Origin: Halorubrum sp. CBA1229
GTDB taxonomy: Archaea > Halobacteriota > Halobacteria > Halobacteriales > Haloferacaceae
Direction: 5' to 3'
Length of the DNA: 64,000 nucleotides
NCBI RefSeq assembly: GCF_003721435.2
Contig: NZ_CP054585.1
Location: forward strand, 248,001 to 312,000
Position numbers and translations under genes: made by a program. Below, in pieces: positions 52,996 through 59,818 of the stretch (positions are counted from its first letter, which is position 1; each line of letters opens with the position of its first letter). The notes beneath the pieces are model-generated. The model saw nothing but the letters and a program-made list of their open reading frames with translations, was not told the DNA's origin and ran no database searches.

Positions 52996-53191
52996 ATTCG
53001 CCTTCTAGTCTGTATAATAAAATCGATGAGTTCGTGGATGACCACGCCCTGACCTTGATACTGCTCCCCGGTAGCTGTCACGCAGCGCCAATATAGATAA
53101 CGATATTACTGTTTGCCTATCCAAAATCATCCATTCTGCGTTCTAAGATAGATATAAGCGAGGGTGGCTATCCTAGTAGCAGCGATCGAGA

Positions 53192-53243
53192 CTCACAATA
53201 GACACACGCCAAGAACTACCAATATTGGCTCACAATATACACA
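53192..53243. promoter_or_regulatory. Operator region of the RHH/Doc module
   Basis: Two 15-base direct repeats CTCACAATAKACACA (53192-53206 and 53229-53243, one mismatch) flank the palindrome CCAATATTGG (53219-53228), and the second repeat ends two bases before the ATG at 53246. Such paired sites are typical of autoregulated TA operons. Confidence 0.6.
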
Positions 53244-53245
53244 TA

Positions 53246-53548
53246 ATGGGTAGCGACAAGAAGCGCGTCCAGTTTCGGGCGCCCCACCGTCTGATTGATC
53301 GCACCGACGCGCTCGCGGCTGTTCTTGGCGAGGATCGGACGGATATCCTGGTGACCGCGCTCCGCGAGTATCTCCAAGAGACCACCCATGATGACGCACT
53401 CACCCAAGAAATCGCGGCCGTCTACTACAACGAGGAGCTCTCGTTTGCGCAACTCAAAGCGCTCGTTGGCGCCGAAGAGGCGGCCAACCTCCGCGTATTG
53501 AAACAGCAGCTGGATGAGGACTTCATCGACGAGGTCGCAGACGCATAG
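53246..53548 (+). CDS. RHH-type antitoxin of the Doc module
   Basis: 100 residues from the ATG at 53246. The N-terminus KKRVQFRAPHRLIDRTDALA followed by LGEDRTDILVTALREYLQET is a ribbon-helix-helix domain. The C-terminal half (IAAVYYNEELSFAQLKALVG, then EEAANLRVLKQQLDEDF) is a HTH-like unit resembling UPF0175 and the gene at 57774. A Doc toxin gene follows 83 bases later. Confidence 0.78.
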   Translation: MGSDKKRVQFRAPHRLIDRTDALAAVLGEDRTDILVTALREYLQETTHDDALTQEIAAVYYNEELSFAQLKALVGAEEAANLRVLKQQLDEDFIDEVADA

Positions 53549-53631
53549 CTGGCCGACCCACATGGTCGGCGACGAGGCCTGGTATCAACAGTTGAGAAAC
53601 GGTTAATGGGTGGCGTGAGAAAGTCAAGTAC

Positions 53632-54030
53632 GTGACTGACGGGTTCGTGTATCCCTCTGTCGAACTTATTCTGGATCTCCACGACCAGATCGTGGCAGAA
53701 GGCGACACCACGGAACCAGGAGTTCGGTCAGAACCTGCAATTGCCTCCGCGATTCAGTATAGCTCCGAGGGGTTCTTCGGGGAGGTGCCCGAGACGATCC
53801 ATGACAAAGCGATCCATCTGATGCGACTGCTCGTTGCGGATCATCCATTTGTCGACGGAAACAAGCGAACAGCGCTCCGGACGGTGGCCGTTTTCCATAT
53901 GCTGAACGGATACACGTTCGACTACGGTGATGAAATTCGGGCTCTCTTGCACCGCTTCGCAACCGACGAAGCCGCGGTCGATACAGACACTGCAGTCATC
54001 TACTTCCGGGCCTGTGCTCGCCACAACTGA
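53632..54030 (+). CDS. doc: Doc (Fic-fold) toxin, death-on-curing family
   Basis: 132 residues from a GTG. The Fic motif HPFVDGNKRTAL (about residues 72-83) is complete, and the N-terminal FVYPSVELILDLHDQIVAEG with PGVRSEPAIASAIQYSSEGF is the Doc form. Doc proteins phosphorylate EF-Tu in bacteria; Fic relatives AMPylate targets. The target in archaea is unknown. The upstream RHH gene is the expected antitoxin, though RHH instead of Phd is unusual for Doc. Confidence 0.88.
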   Translation: MTDGFVYPSVELILDLHDQIVAEGDTTEPGVRSEPAIASAIQYSSEGFFGEVPETIHDKAIHLMRLLVADHPFVDGNKRTALRTVAVFHMLNGYTFDYGDEIRALLHRFATDEAAVDTDTAVIYFRACARHN

Positions 54031-54063
54031 TAAACGGATACACAGAGTACCATTACCAGAACG

Positions 54064-54234
54064 ATGGCGTCCAGTACCGATTCCTCGACGGCGGTCGACG
54101 ACGAGGTCCGCCAGCTCTATGAGCGGTATCAGGCGGCCGAGAGCGACGCCGAACGCCGCGAGATCGCCCTTGAGATGGGGAAGCTTGACGGGCGCCGCCA
54201 CGCGGAGATTTATGCAGCGCTCGAAGACGAATGA
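54064..54234 (+). CDS. Small acidic helical protein
   Basis: 56 residues from an ATG 33 bases after the Doc gene. It is one long charged helix pair: DDEVRQLYERYQAAESDAER, then REIALEMGKLDGRRHAEIYA. No family recognised. The position suggests it belongs to the Doc module. The frame continues after its stop into 54310-54417, which has a further helical sequence, so a longer ancestral gene may have been cut by a stop codon. Confidence 0.5.
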   Translation: MASSTDSSTAVDDEVRQLYERYQAAESDAERREIALEMGKLDGRRHAEIYAALEDE

Positions 54235-54309
54235 GCACTCTACAGACAGGCATCCAGCGCTGCTGATCACGACGCCGACAGTGCGTCAGTTCTCGTTTGC
54301 CCCGAGCAG

Positions 54310-54417
54310 GTGGCAGTGACCGATGCACTGAGGCTTCTCGACGAGATGAGCGGCGCTCGCAGTTGGGACACGAACAGCTACGTACAACGGGCCCGCTCGT
54401 TGCTCGAGGAGTCGTAA
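54310..54417 (+). CDS. Very short ORF, possible gene tail
   Basis: 35 residues from a GTG (AVTDALRLLDEMSGARSWDT, ending RARSLLEES). It is in the same frame as the preceding small gene and helical in character. It may be the end of that gene after a nonsense mutation, or a separate short peptide; support is weak. Confidence 0.25.
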   Translation: MAVTDALRLLDEMSGARSWDTNSYVQRARSLLEES

Positions 54418-54465
54418 TCTCGCATCGTCTCCGATCATGCGGCAGCCGGAGCGGACCGACTGTGG

Positions 54466-54517
54466 GTTTGTGACTCGCCGCGATGGGCGCCGGCGAGCCA
54501 CTCGCCGGCGTGATCCG
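54466..54517 (+). promoter_or_regulatory. Structured leader, first copy of a duplicated block
   Basis: GTTTGTGACTCGCC-GCGATGGGCGCC-GGCGAG and the second inverted pair CTCGCCGGCG lie just before the ATG at 54518. The start GTTTGTG and a loop with GATGGGCG relate it to the leaders at 43421 and 50323. Almost the same 45 bases recur at 55531-55576. Confidence 0.6.
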
Positions 54518-54703
54518 ATGTCGACACGGTGTCAACTCCGGTTCGTCCGTGACCTCGAGGCGGGCCGGACGACCGATCCGACCGACCCAGTCGCACAGGT
54601 GTACACCCACGCTAACGGGGACCCAGCAGGCGTATGTAGGGTCTTCGAACAGTTCACACCGCGGTTCCAGAGACATCTGGCATACGGTGGACCGAGTACC
54701 TAG
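54518..54703 (+). pseudogene. Truncated copy of the gene at 55577
   Basis: The first 36 residues (STRCQLRFVRDLEAGRTTDP, then TDPVAQVYTHANGDPAGV) match the N-terminus of the protein encoded at 55577 with a few changes. After PAGV the similarity stops and the frame ends soon afterwards. Leader and start codon are intact, so a short product might still be made. Confidence 0.7.
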
Positions 54704-54784
54704 CTGTGCAGTGGATACAGAAACCAAGTTCAAACAATACCAATATTCCAAATAGCTATGTCCCAACAGTACCAACAGTAGCCC

Positions 54785-55144
54785 ATGTCAAGCGATGCCA
54801 TCGATATCGAGACGTTTGAGAACGCCGACGACGATGCGTTTGCAGCACAGAACGACACAGAGCGGATCGTGGTGTTTCTTGACGAACACGATGATCGGGC
54901 GTGGAAGGCAGCGACGATTGCCGAGCGACTTGAGTTGGAGACTGATACCGTGAGCGCGATTTTGTCCCGGCTGAAAGAGCGCGGGCTTGTCCGGCACAAG
55001 CGTCCTTACTGGGCGATCACAACTGACACGGATCGACTTCGAGCCGCCTACCAACTGCACCAGCGGCATGCGGCCGCAGACGACCAGTACGGCGATGAGG
55101 AACTCGAAGAACTGCGGACGGACGAGATGGAGAAGGTGCAGTGA
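54785..55144 (+). CDS. MarR-like winged-helix antitoxin for a MazF-type toxin
   Basis: 119 residues. The winged helix is in residues 25-85: TERIVVFLDEHDDRAWKAAT, then IAERLELETDTVSAILSRLK. The C-terminal tail is charged and helical (ELEELRTDEMEKVQ). Its last four bases overlap the next start (GTGA). The upstream 70 bases hold repeats of AACARTACCA (near 54733 and 54765), a possible operator. Confidence 0.78.
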   Translation: MSSDAIDIETFENADDDAFAAQNDTERIVVFLDEHDDRAWKAATIAERLELETDTVSAILSRLKERGLVRHKRPYWAITTDTDRLRAAYQLHQRHAAADDQYGDEELEELRTDEMEKVQ

Positions 55145-55482
55145 CCGAGTTTGCTGAACTCGAGCGTGGCGACATCGTCTGGGGAACAGATCCACTCTCC
55201 AAGAAGGGGCGCCCGCTGCTCATCTTAGGGGCACCGAACCTGCCTGCACACGGCGTACAGCTTATCACCGTTCTCATTTCGACAAAAACATATCATGAGG
55301 ATTCACTCATGCTGCGCGATGAGGACTACGACGGTGAGCCACTCGGAAAACGGAGCCATGTCCTGCCGTGGTCAATTGTCACGCTCAACAATACGCCAGA
55401 AGTCGAGTACTATATGACAGCAATCAGCAATAAGCGCGTCGAAGACGTCGCTGAACGATCGATCAGTTATATTGCTGGGTGA
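55141..55482 (+). CDS. PemK/MazF-like toxin
   Basis: 113 residues from the GTG in the GTGA overlap. The fold signature is LERGDIVWGTDPLSKKGRPL followed by LILG, then VQLITVLISTK and KRSHVLPWSIVTLN. MazF-type enzymes cut mRNA at short motifs. A winged-helix partner instead of a MazE-type protein is the notable point. Coupled translation supports a TA pair. Confidence 0.8.
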   Translation: MTEFAELERGDIVWGTDPLSKKGRPLLILGAPNLPAHGVQLITVLISTKTYHEDSLMLRDEDYDGEPLGKRSHVLPWSIVTLNNTPEVEYYMTAISNKRVEDVAERSISYIAG

Positions 55483-55523
55483 GCTTCTGCCTTCTCAGTA
55501 ATCTTAATCAAAACCGACTCGGT

Positions 55524-55576
55524 GGTTTATGCCTCGCCGCGATGGGCGCCGGCGAGCCACTCGCCGGCGTGATTTG
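55524..55576 (+). promoter_or_regulatory. Structured leader, second copy
   Basis: GGTTTATGCCTCGCC-GCGATGGGCGCC-GGCGAG and CTCGCCGGCG directly before the ATG at 55577. It is nearly identical to 54472-54517 except for the first bases and a CC/TT change before the ATG. Confidence 0.6.
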
Positions 55577-56149
55577 ATGTCGACACGGTGTCAACTCCGG
55601 TTCGTTCGGACCCTCGAGGCGGGCCGGACGACCGATCCGACCGACCCAGTCGCACAGGTATACACGCACGCTGACGGGTATCCAGCGGGTGTGCTTGAAC
55701 GTCTCCACCAGCTCAAACAGCTGTTGGAGGCGACGACCAGTGTGCGCGGGCCAGCGTATACGGCCGCACAGTACGTGTTCCTCGAGAAGCTCACCGCGAT
55801 TCCGTTGTATCTGGATCCGTCACGCGAGGCTGAGCGGCGTGTTGACGCGAGCTCACCCGCGGATGTCTGTGATCCGACTCGGATGCAGCATCTTGCCCAG
55901 CCGCTGTTTCTGCTCGGCCACGGGATCGAAGATCCGCGGGCAGGCATTCACGGTGACGAGGAGTATCTGTACATCGTCGAAGTCCCACCCTACGAGGTGG
56001 CGCACGTTGAGCCGCCGGCGTGGCAGGTGGCCGTGAGCGAGCCGTGTGGATTCCCGCGGTGGGACGCTCAGACCGATGGGGCCTTCAGCGACGCAACATG
56101 GCAGTTTGAGGGGTCGCTTGCCGAAGCGATCGACCGATTCGGTGATTAA
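55577..56149 (+). CDS. Conserved haloarchaeal plasmid-type protein, unknown function
   Basis: 190 residues from the ATG after the leader; the in-frame sequence upstream is the hairpin. The N-terminus STRCQLRFVRDLEAGRTTDP-like motif, then QVYTHADGYPAGVLERLHQL, resembles proteins I associate with haloarchaeal plasmids. The middle is helical (AAQYVFLEKLTAIPLYLD) and the C-terminus beta-rich with DEEYLYIVEVPPYEVAHVEP. No catalytic motif is recognised. A truncated copy lies 1 kb upstream, on the other side of the MazF-type module. Confidence 0.7.
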   Translation: MSTRCQLRFVRTLEAGRTTDPTDPVAQVYTHADGYPAGVLERLHQLKQLLEATTSVRGPAYTAAQYVFLEKLTAIPLYLDPSREAERRVDASSPADVCDPTRMQHLAQPLFLLGHGIEDPRAGIHGDEEYLYIVEVPPYEVAHVEPPAWQVAVSEPCGFPRWDAQTDGAFSDATWQFEGSLAEAIDRFGD

Positions 56150-56265
56150 CCAACACTGAAGCCGATCTGCAGAAGTTGTTGGTTAACAGAGTATCGGTGT
56201 GCCGTTGAACCACCAACTGTACCGTCGTATGGAACAGCTCATCGCGGCGCCCGGGGAGTGACCAA

Positions 56266-56294
56266 ACACTCTTTACCGGTTCACTGTAAAGTGT
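56266..56294. promoter_or_regulatory. Imperfect inverted repeat upstream of the HTH gene
   Basis: ACACTCTTTAC and GTAAAGTGT (one extra base on one arm) are separated by nine bases and end 15 bases before the GTG at 56310, overlapping the expected TATA position. Probable binding site for the gene's own product. Confidence 0.55.
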
Positions 56295-56309
56295 AATCAA
56301 GAACAACCT

Positions 56310-56888
56310 GTGTCACGCACCTCACACCACGCCGACGGCGATATCGTCCAGGACTTCCTCTCGGTCGCTGACCTCCTCGAGGAGCCACAGCTGGCACAGC
56401 TGTACGCGTACCTCGCCCGGGAGGGGGAAGCAACCGTTCAGAACGTGATAGACGACCTCGAGCTCGCACAGGGGACTGCTTACAGCTATGTCAATCGGCT
56501 CGTCGACGCCGGCATCGTCGACGTCACCGACAACGAGCAGCCCCGGCGATACGCCGCCCGGGAGATCGGCCTCACTGTAACGACGGCCGCCGGCGACCGC
56601 GAGTACACGATCACGCCGGCGCTCATCGACGCCGTCGGCCGCCGCGAGACGAACGCCGACATCGATACCTACATCGACCGCCACGGCGTGGCTGGCCTCG
56701 CGACGGCGCTCACCTACGCGACCGCCCGCGAACGCGGCGAGGTGACCCACCGGCTGATGGCGGAGGATCTGGACATCTCGCCGCTGGCTACGGAGATGAT
56801 CCTCCAAGCGCTCCGGCCCGTCGTCCACGAACACTGTGAGATCGATGCAGACGTACGTCATGATACAGAAGAGGGTACGAACAGATGA
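56310..56888 (+). CDS. TrmB-like HTH regulator (DUF7437-like)
   Basis: 192 residues from a GTG. An N-terminal helix precedes a winged helix (QLAQLYAYLAREGEATVQNV, then LELAQGTAYSYVNRLVDAGI). A beta segment ends in REYTITPALIDAVGRRETNA, then a helical domain (RHGVAGLATALTYATARERG). I associate this layout with the haloarchaeal DUF7437 group; the number is from memory. The preceding inverted repeat suggests autoregulation. The next gene starts about 70 bases later. Confidence 0.72.
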   Translation: MSRTSHHADGDIVQDFLSVADLLEEPQLAQLYAYLAREGEATVQNVIDDLELAQGTAYSYVNRLVDAGIVDVTDNEQPRRYAAREIGLTVTTAAGDREYTITPALIDAVGRRETNADIDTYIDRHGVAGLATALTYATARERGEVTHRLMAEDLDISPLATEMILQALRPVVHEHCEIDADVRHDTEEGTNR

Positions 56889-56957
56889 ACATCGAACCGA
56901 TTGGTCGGACCCACGTGACGCAGCGCTTTGTTTATCGGCGTTCCATGGAGGAAACGG

Positions 56958-57569
56958 ATGGAACTCAGTGACGATACGCTCACGGTGTCACGGGAGCTCT
57001 CAGCACTCGACAAAGACGTCCTTGAGTTCACACGAATTCTCGACGCCTGCGACGTTAACTACGTTATCGTCAGTGGGTACGTCGCAATCCTCACTGGGCG
57101 CTCCCGATCGACAGAAGACATCGACGTCATTCTGGAGTCGTTGTCTAAAACGGAGACTGAGCAGTTAGTTACCGAGCTCAAAAATCGGGGATACTGGGGA
57201 ATGGCGATGCCGCTTGATGAGATGTATTCGATGCTGAGCGAGGGCAGTCGGATCCGGATCGCCGAGGATGGGGAGATGTACCCGAACTTTGAGACGTGGT
57301 TTGTCTCAAACGATGTGGAACGCGAGGCCCTCTCGAACCCTCTCACGGTTACCTTCGACGAGGGAGATATCGAGATCAGTCCGCTTGAACTTCAAATTGC
57401 ATACAAACTCCGGCTCGCGCAAGCTTCTGACAGTCTTAATGGGAAGGATTTCGAAGATGCACTCCACCTATACTTGACCTTCGAGGAACGATTTAACACG
57501 GAGCAGCTCGAAGCGTATGTCAACGAACTTGGAGTAGAGGACTACTATGCTGAACTCACAGGAGTTTGA
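56958..57569 (+). CDS. MNT/DUF6036-type nucleotidyltransferase, toxin-like
   Basis: 203 residues from the ATG at 56958, chosen because a strong Shine-Dalgarno sequence GGAGG (56947-56951) lies six bases before it, unusual in haloarchaea. The pol-beta-fold motif is VNYVIVSGYVAILTGRSRST followed by EDIDVIL (D-x-D). A long C-terminal domain (ISPLELQIAYKLRLAQASDS) follows. Family members add nucleotides to tRNA or proteins and act as toxins. It overlaps the next gene by 23 bases. Confidence 0.8.
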   Translation: MELSDDTLTVSRELSALDKDVLEFTRILDACDVNYVIVSGYVAILTGRSRSTEDIDVILESLSKTETEQLVTELKNRGYWGMAMPLDEMYSMLSEGSRIRIAEDGEMYPNFETWFVSNDVEREALSNPLTVTFDEGDIEISPLELQIAYKLRLAQASDSLNGKDFEDALHLYLTFEERFNTEQLEAYVNELGVEDYYAELTGV

Positions 57570-57777
57570 AGCTGATCAACGCCGGAACGCAGAGCAACGG
57601 CGTGTAATGATCAAGCGCTGGGCTGAATACGTTCGGACGCACGACGACGAGGAGTGGTCACGCCAGCAGAATCGAATTATTGACTCGCAGCTCCAGTCTG
57701 CAAACGACATGGCTGCCGCTGGCGACACGGATCCTATTCGGTTCGCAGCTGCTCGTGATCGACTGCGCGACCGATGA
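57547..57777 (+). CDS. Small partner protein of the nucleotidyltransferase
   Basis: 76 residues, overlapping the nucleotidyltransferase by 23 bases and the next gene by 4 (ATGA). The sequence is helical: DQRRNAEQRRVMIKRWAEYV, then DEEWSRQQNRIIDSQLQSAN. The gene split by a TnpB element at 45154-46854 is its paralogue. Conservation of the RWAEY and Q-N-xx-xx-QL positions in both indicates a selected function, probably as antitoxin or substrate recognition. Confidence 0.72.
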   Translation: MLNSQEFEADQRRNAEQRRVMIKRWAEYVRTHDDEEWSRQQNRIIDSQLQSANDMAAAGDTDPIRFAAARDRLRDR

Positions 57778-58001
57778 GCGACGGTAACGCGGATACGCAG
57801 GCGATCGCGACGGCTTATTGCGATGACGGGGTATCCGTCGACCAGCTCACAGCCCTTGTCGGTGCCAAGACCGCCCAGCGACTCCGTCTTCTCAAAGCGG
57901 ATCTCGAGGACGAGCCACTCGATCTCGCTGCCCCCGAGGACATCGACGTCTACGATGGCGACGCGACAGCGGTCGAGACTGCATCCGATAACGATCGATG
58001 A
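57774..58001 (+). CDS. Small antitoxin-like protein (C-terminal unit only)
   Basis: 75 residues, coupled to the preceding gene by ATGA overlap. IATAYCDDGVSVDQLTALVG, then AKTAQRLRLLKADLED matches the C-terminal half of the RHH antitoxin at 53246 (IAAVYYNEELSFAQLKALVG). The N-terminal RHH domain is missing. It is either a compact antitoxin for the following PIN-like remnant or a third member of the nucleotidyltransferase unit. Confidence 0.6.
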   Translation: MSDGNADTQAIATAYCDDGVSVDQLTALVGAKTAQRLRLLKADLEDEPLDLAAPEDIDVYDGDATAVETASDNDR

Positions 58002-58008
58002 GCGGCCG

Positions 58009-58227
58009 TCGACACCGACGCCCCGGACCTGTTTCAGTATCTGTCCCTGTCGTGTGTGGTGATCGTTCCACCAGAAGTGGTTGCGGAGTTCCGCGACATC
58101 ACGCAGTATCAGGACATCCACGGGGCAACCACGAGGAACCAGACACCAAGTAGCTACCATCCACGAGCGGTACACCGAACACTCAGTAGCTGGTTCGTCG
58201 AGCGACGGGGTCGGCTAGCCAGCTGAT
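58009..58227 (+). pseudogene. Possible remnant of a PIN-type (DUF3368-like) toxin
   Basis: The frame after the stop of the antitoxin-like gene reads DAPDLFQYLSLSCVVIVPPE, then VVAEFRDITQYQDIHG. The 'PPEVVAEF' part is like the loop of PIN/DUF3368 toxins, but the N-terminal catalytic Asp segment is absent and there is no start codon. Weak assignment. Confidence 0.28.
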
Positions 58228-58722
58228 ATGTCACGGCTCGCCCCGCTCGCCGCTGCCGCCCTCCGCTTGCTCACGGCTCACTCCGTTCGCCGTTCGCATC
58301 GCGGCGCTTCCTGCGGTCGCGCCGCGCTTTGCTCGCGACCGACCAGTCCGGGCTGACGCGGCCTCACTGCTCGCGGTACTCCCCGCTCGCGTCCCGTGGC
58401 CTCTCGTCGGTCGGCCACGCGCCGCTCGGCCGCGTTCCGGGCTCAAGTGGATGTGCCCTCGACGCCAGCGGGAAAGCGCGCAGGGTTGCGCGACGTGGCT
58501 GCTCACCCCGCACGCTTTCTCCGCTGGCCGCTCGCGCCGGGCGGTCTCGCCGCGCGGGGCTGGCTGGCCCGTCGCGCAACGAGCGCGCGCCGCTCGCGCC
58601 CAGGGGGCGCTCGCGAAGGCGCGAGCGGCGCGCGCAGATGCCTCGTGTCGGTGTGTGTGAGCCCTCCCGCGTTGAGCGCGGGTGGTAGCGCGTCGTGGGC
58701 GCCTTCAGGTGCTAGAACTCTC
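58228..58722. other. Extremely GC-rich tract without a supported gene
   Basis: Made largely of short runs such as CGCTCGC, GCGCGC and GCCGCTCG, with open frames in several directions only because AT-rich stops are rare. No protein domain can be read on either strand. A related but shorter run occurs at 59690-59740 on the other side of the RPA-like gene. Function unknown. Confidence 0.55.
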
Positions 58723-59574
58723 ATGCGTCGGAACCACGCTCGAACAGAACCGGTTTCGGTCGATGCACAGGCGCTCAACGAGGCGACAGCGGACCCCGTC
58801 GAGGAGGAACCGATGCGCCCCACGGTCGAGATGGCGACGCAGGCGACGGTGGATGCGAACCATCCGGATGCGGGCCGGCACGGATTGTCACTCGCAGCCG
58901 AAGAGAAGGCGATAGCGCGTGAGGCTGAAAAGGCGCGCACTCGAGAGCGGTGGGATCGCCGACAGACGGCCGATCGGGAAGCCCGGACACGACAGGTCGC
59001 AGCAGCGGGCAGTCGGAAGCGGCGTGATGCGTTCGCCAAGCGGCGCGCAGCCGTGGACCCGTGGGCGGATCCGAACCGTGCAGATCCCCGCGAGGCACTC
59101 GCTCAGGACGCACTCGCGCGGGTGAATGCGGCGGCGCGGCGAATCGCCACGACCCGGGAGGGGTGGACGGCCGCGGCGGTGAGCAGACAGATCGCCATGC
59201 AGGTCGCTGACGGACGCGAGATGACAGCAGCGGTGGTGCGGACCGCCGAGCAGGTGCAAACGGCGCCCGGAACCGTCATTCCAATCGACGCAGTCGCCGA
59301 CGTCGATCGCGGCACGGTGAGCATCGCCGGCGAGTGGGTCGATGACTGGGAGCCCACAAGCTCGGCCATCAGCCAAGTCGGATTGCTCGCCGATGAGACG
59401 GGGCAGATCAAAGTGACCATCTGGCGGAAATCGGACCAGCCACGCATCGATGAAGGTGAGCGTGTCCGCATCTCCAACGCGAAGACGAGCTGGTACGAGG
59501 GCCGCGTGTCGGTGGCGCTGACGCGGCGCTCTCGGGTCGGATTCCCCGAGCGCGACCGGTGGTGGGACAGGTAG
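58723..59574 (+). CDS. RPA/SOSS-like single-stranded DNA-binding protein
   Basis: 283 residues from the ATG at 58723; the longer open frame upstream is the GC-rich tract. Residues 55-165 are a highly charged helical arm (EKAIAREAEKARTRERWDRR). The C-terminal third is an OB fold: GTVSIAGEWVDDWEPTSSAI, then LADETGQIKVTIWRKSD and VRISNAKTSWYEGRVSVALT. This is the haloarchaeal RPA-related type common on plasmids. It would cover single strands during transfer or replication. Confidence 0.8.
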   Translation: MRRNHARTEPVSVDAQALNEATADPVEEEPMRPTVEMATQATVDANHPDAGRHGLSLAAEEKAIAREAEKARTRERWDRRQTADREARTRQVAAAGSRKRRDAFAKRRAAVDPWADPNRADPREALAQDALARVNAAARRIATTREGWTAAAVSRQIAMQVADGREMTAAVVRTAEQVQTAPGTVIPIDAVADVDRGTVSIAGEWVDDWEPTSSAISQVGLLADETGQIKVTIWRKSDQPRIDEGERVRISNAKTSWYEGRVSVALTRRSRVGFPERDRWWDR

Positions 59575-59818
59575 GCCAACATCGCCTTTTTTTGCCGTGC
59601 GATCGCCGTGGTGGATGGCCGATCGTCGCAGCGGGGACCCACTGATCGGTGTGTCCGCACCGTCCAGCCACGCCCCACCACCCCACCCACCGCTCCGTGC
59701 TCGCTCCCGCGGTCGCTGCGCGCGCAGCCACGACCTCAAGAACTGATCTTATTTCCAGGCTGACTCTCGCTACCACGGAAAAATCACCTGCAAATCTAAA
59801 CCTCGAACGTACTACTAA

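Noticed and set aside
58396-58722. N-terminal extension of the RPA-like protein
   Set aside because: The extension is Arg/Ala/Gly-rich translation of the low-complexity tract, unlike acidic haloarchaeal proteins; the ATG at 58723 is preferred.
26454-59818. Definite integrated element with attachment sites
   Set aside because: No tRNA, integrase or convincing direct repeat pair was found at the borders, so the limits of the conjugative region remain uncertain and no att feature is listed.
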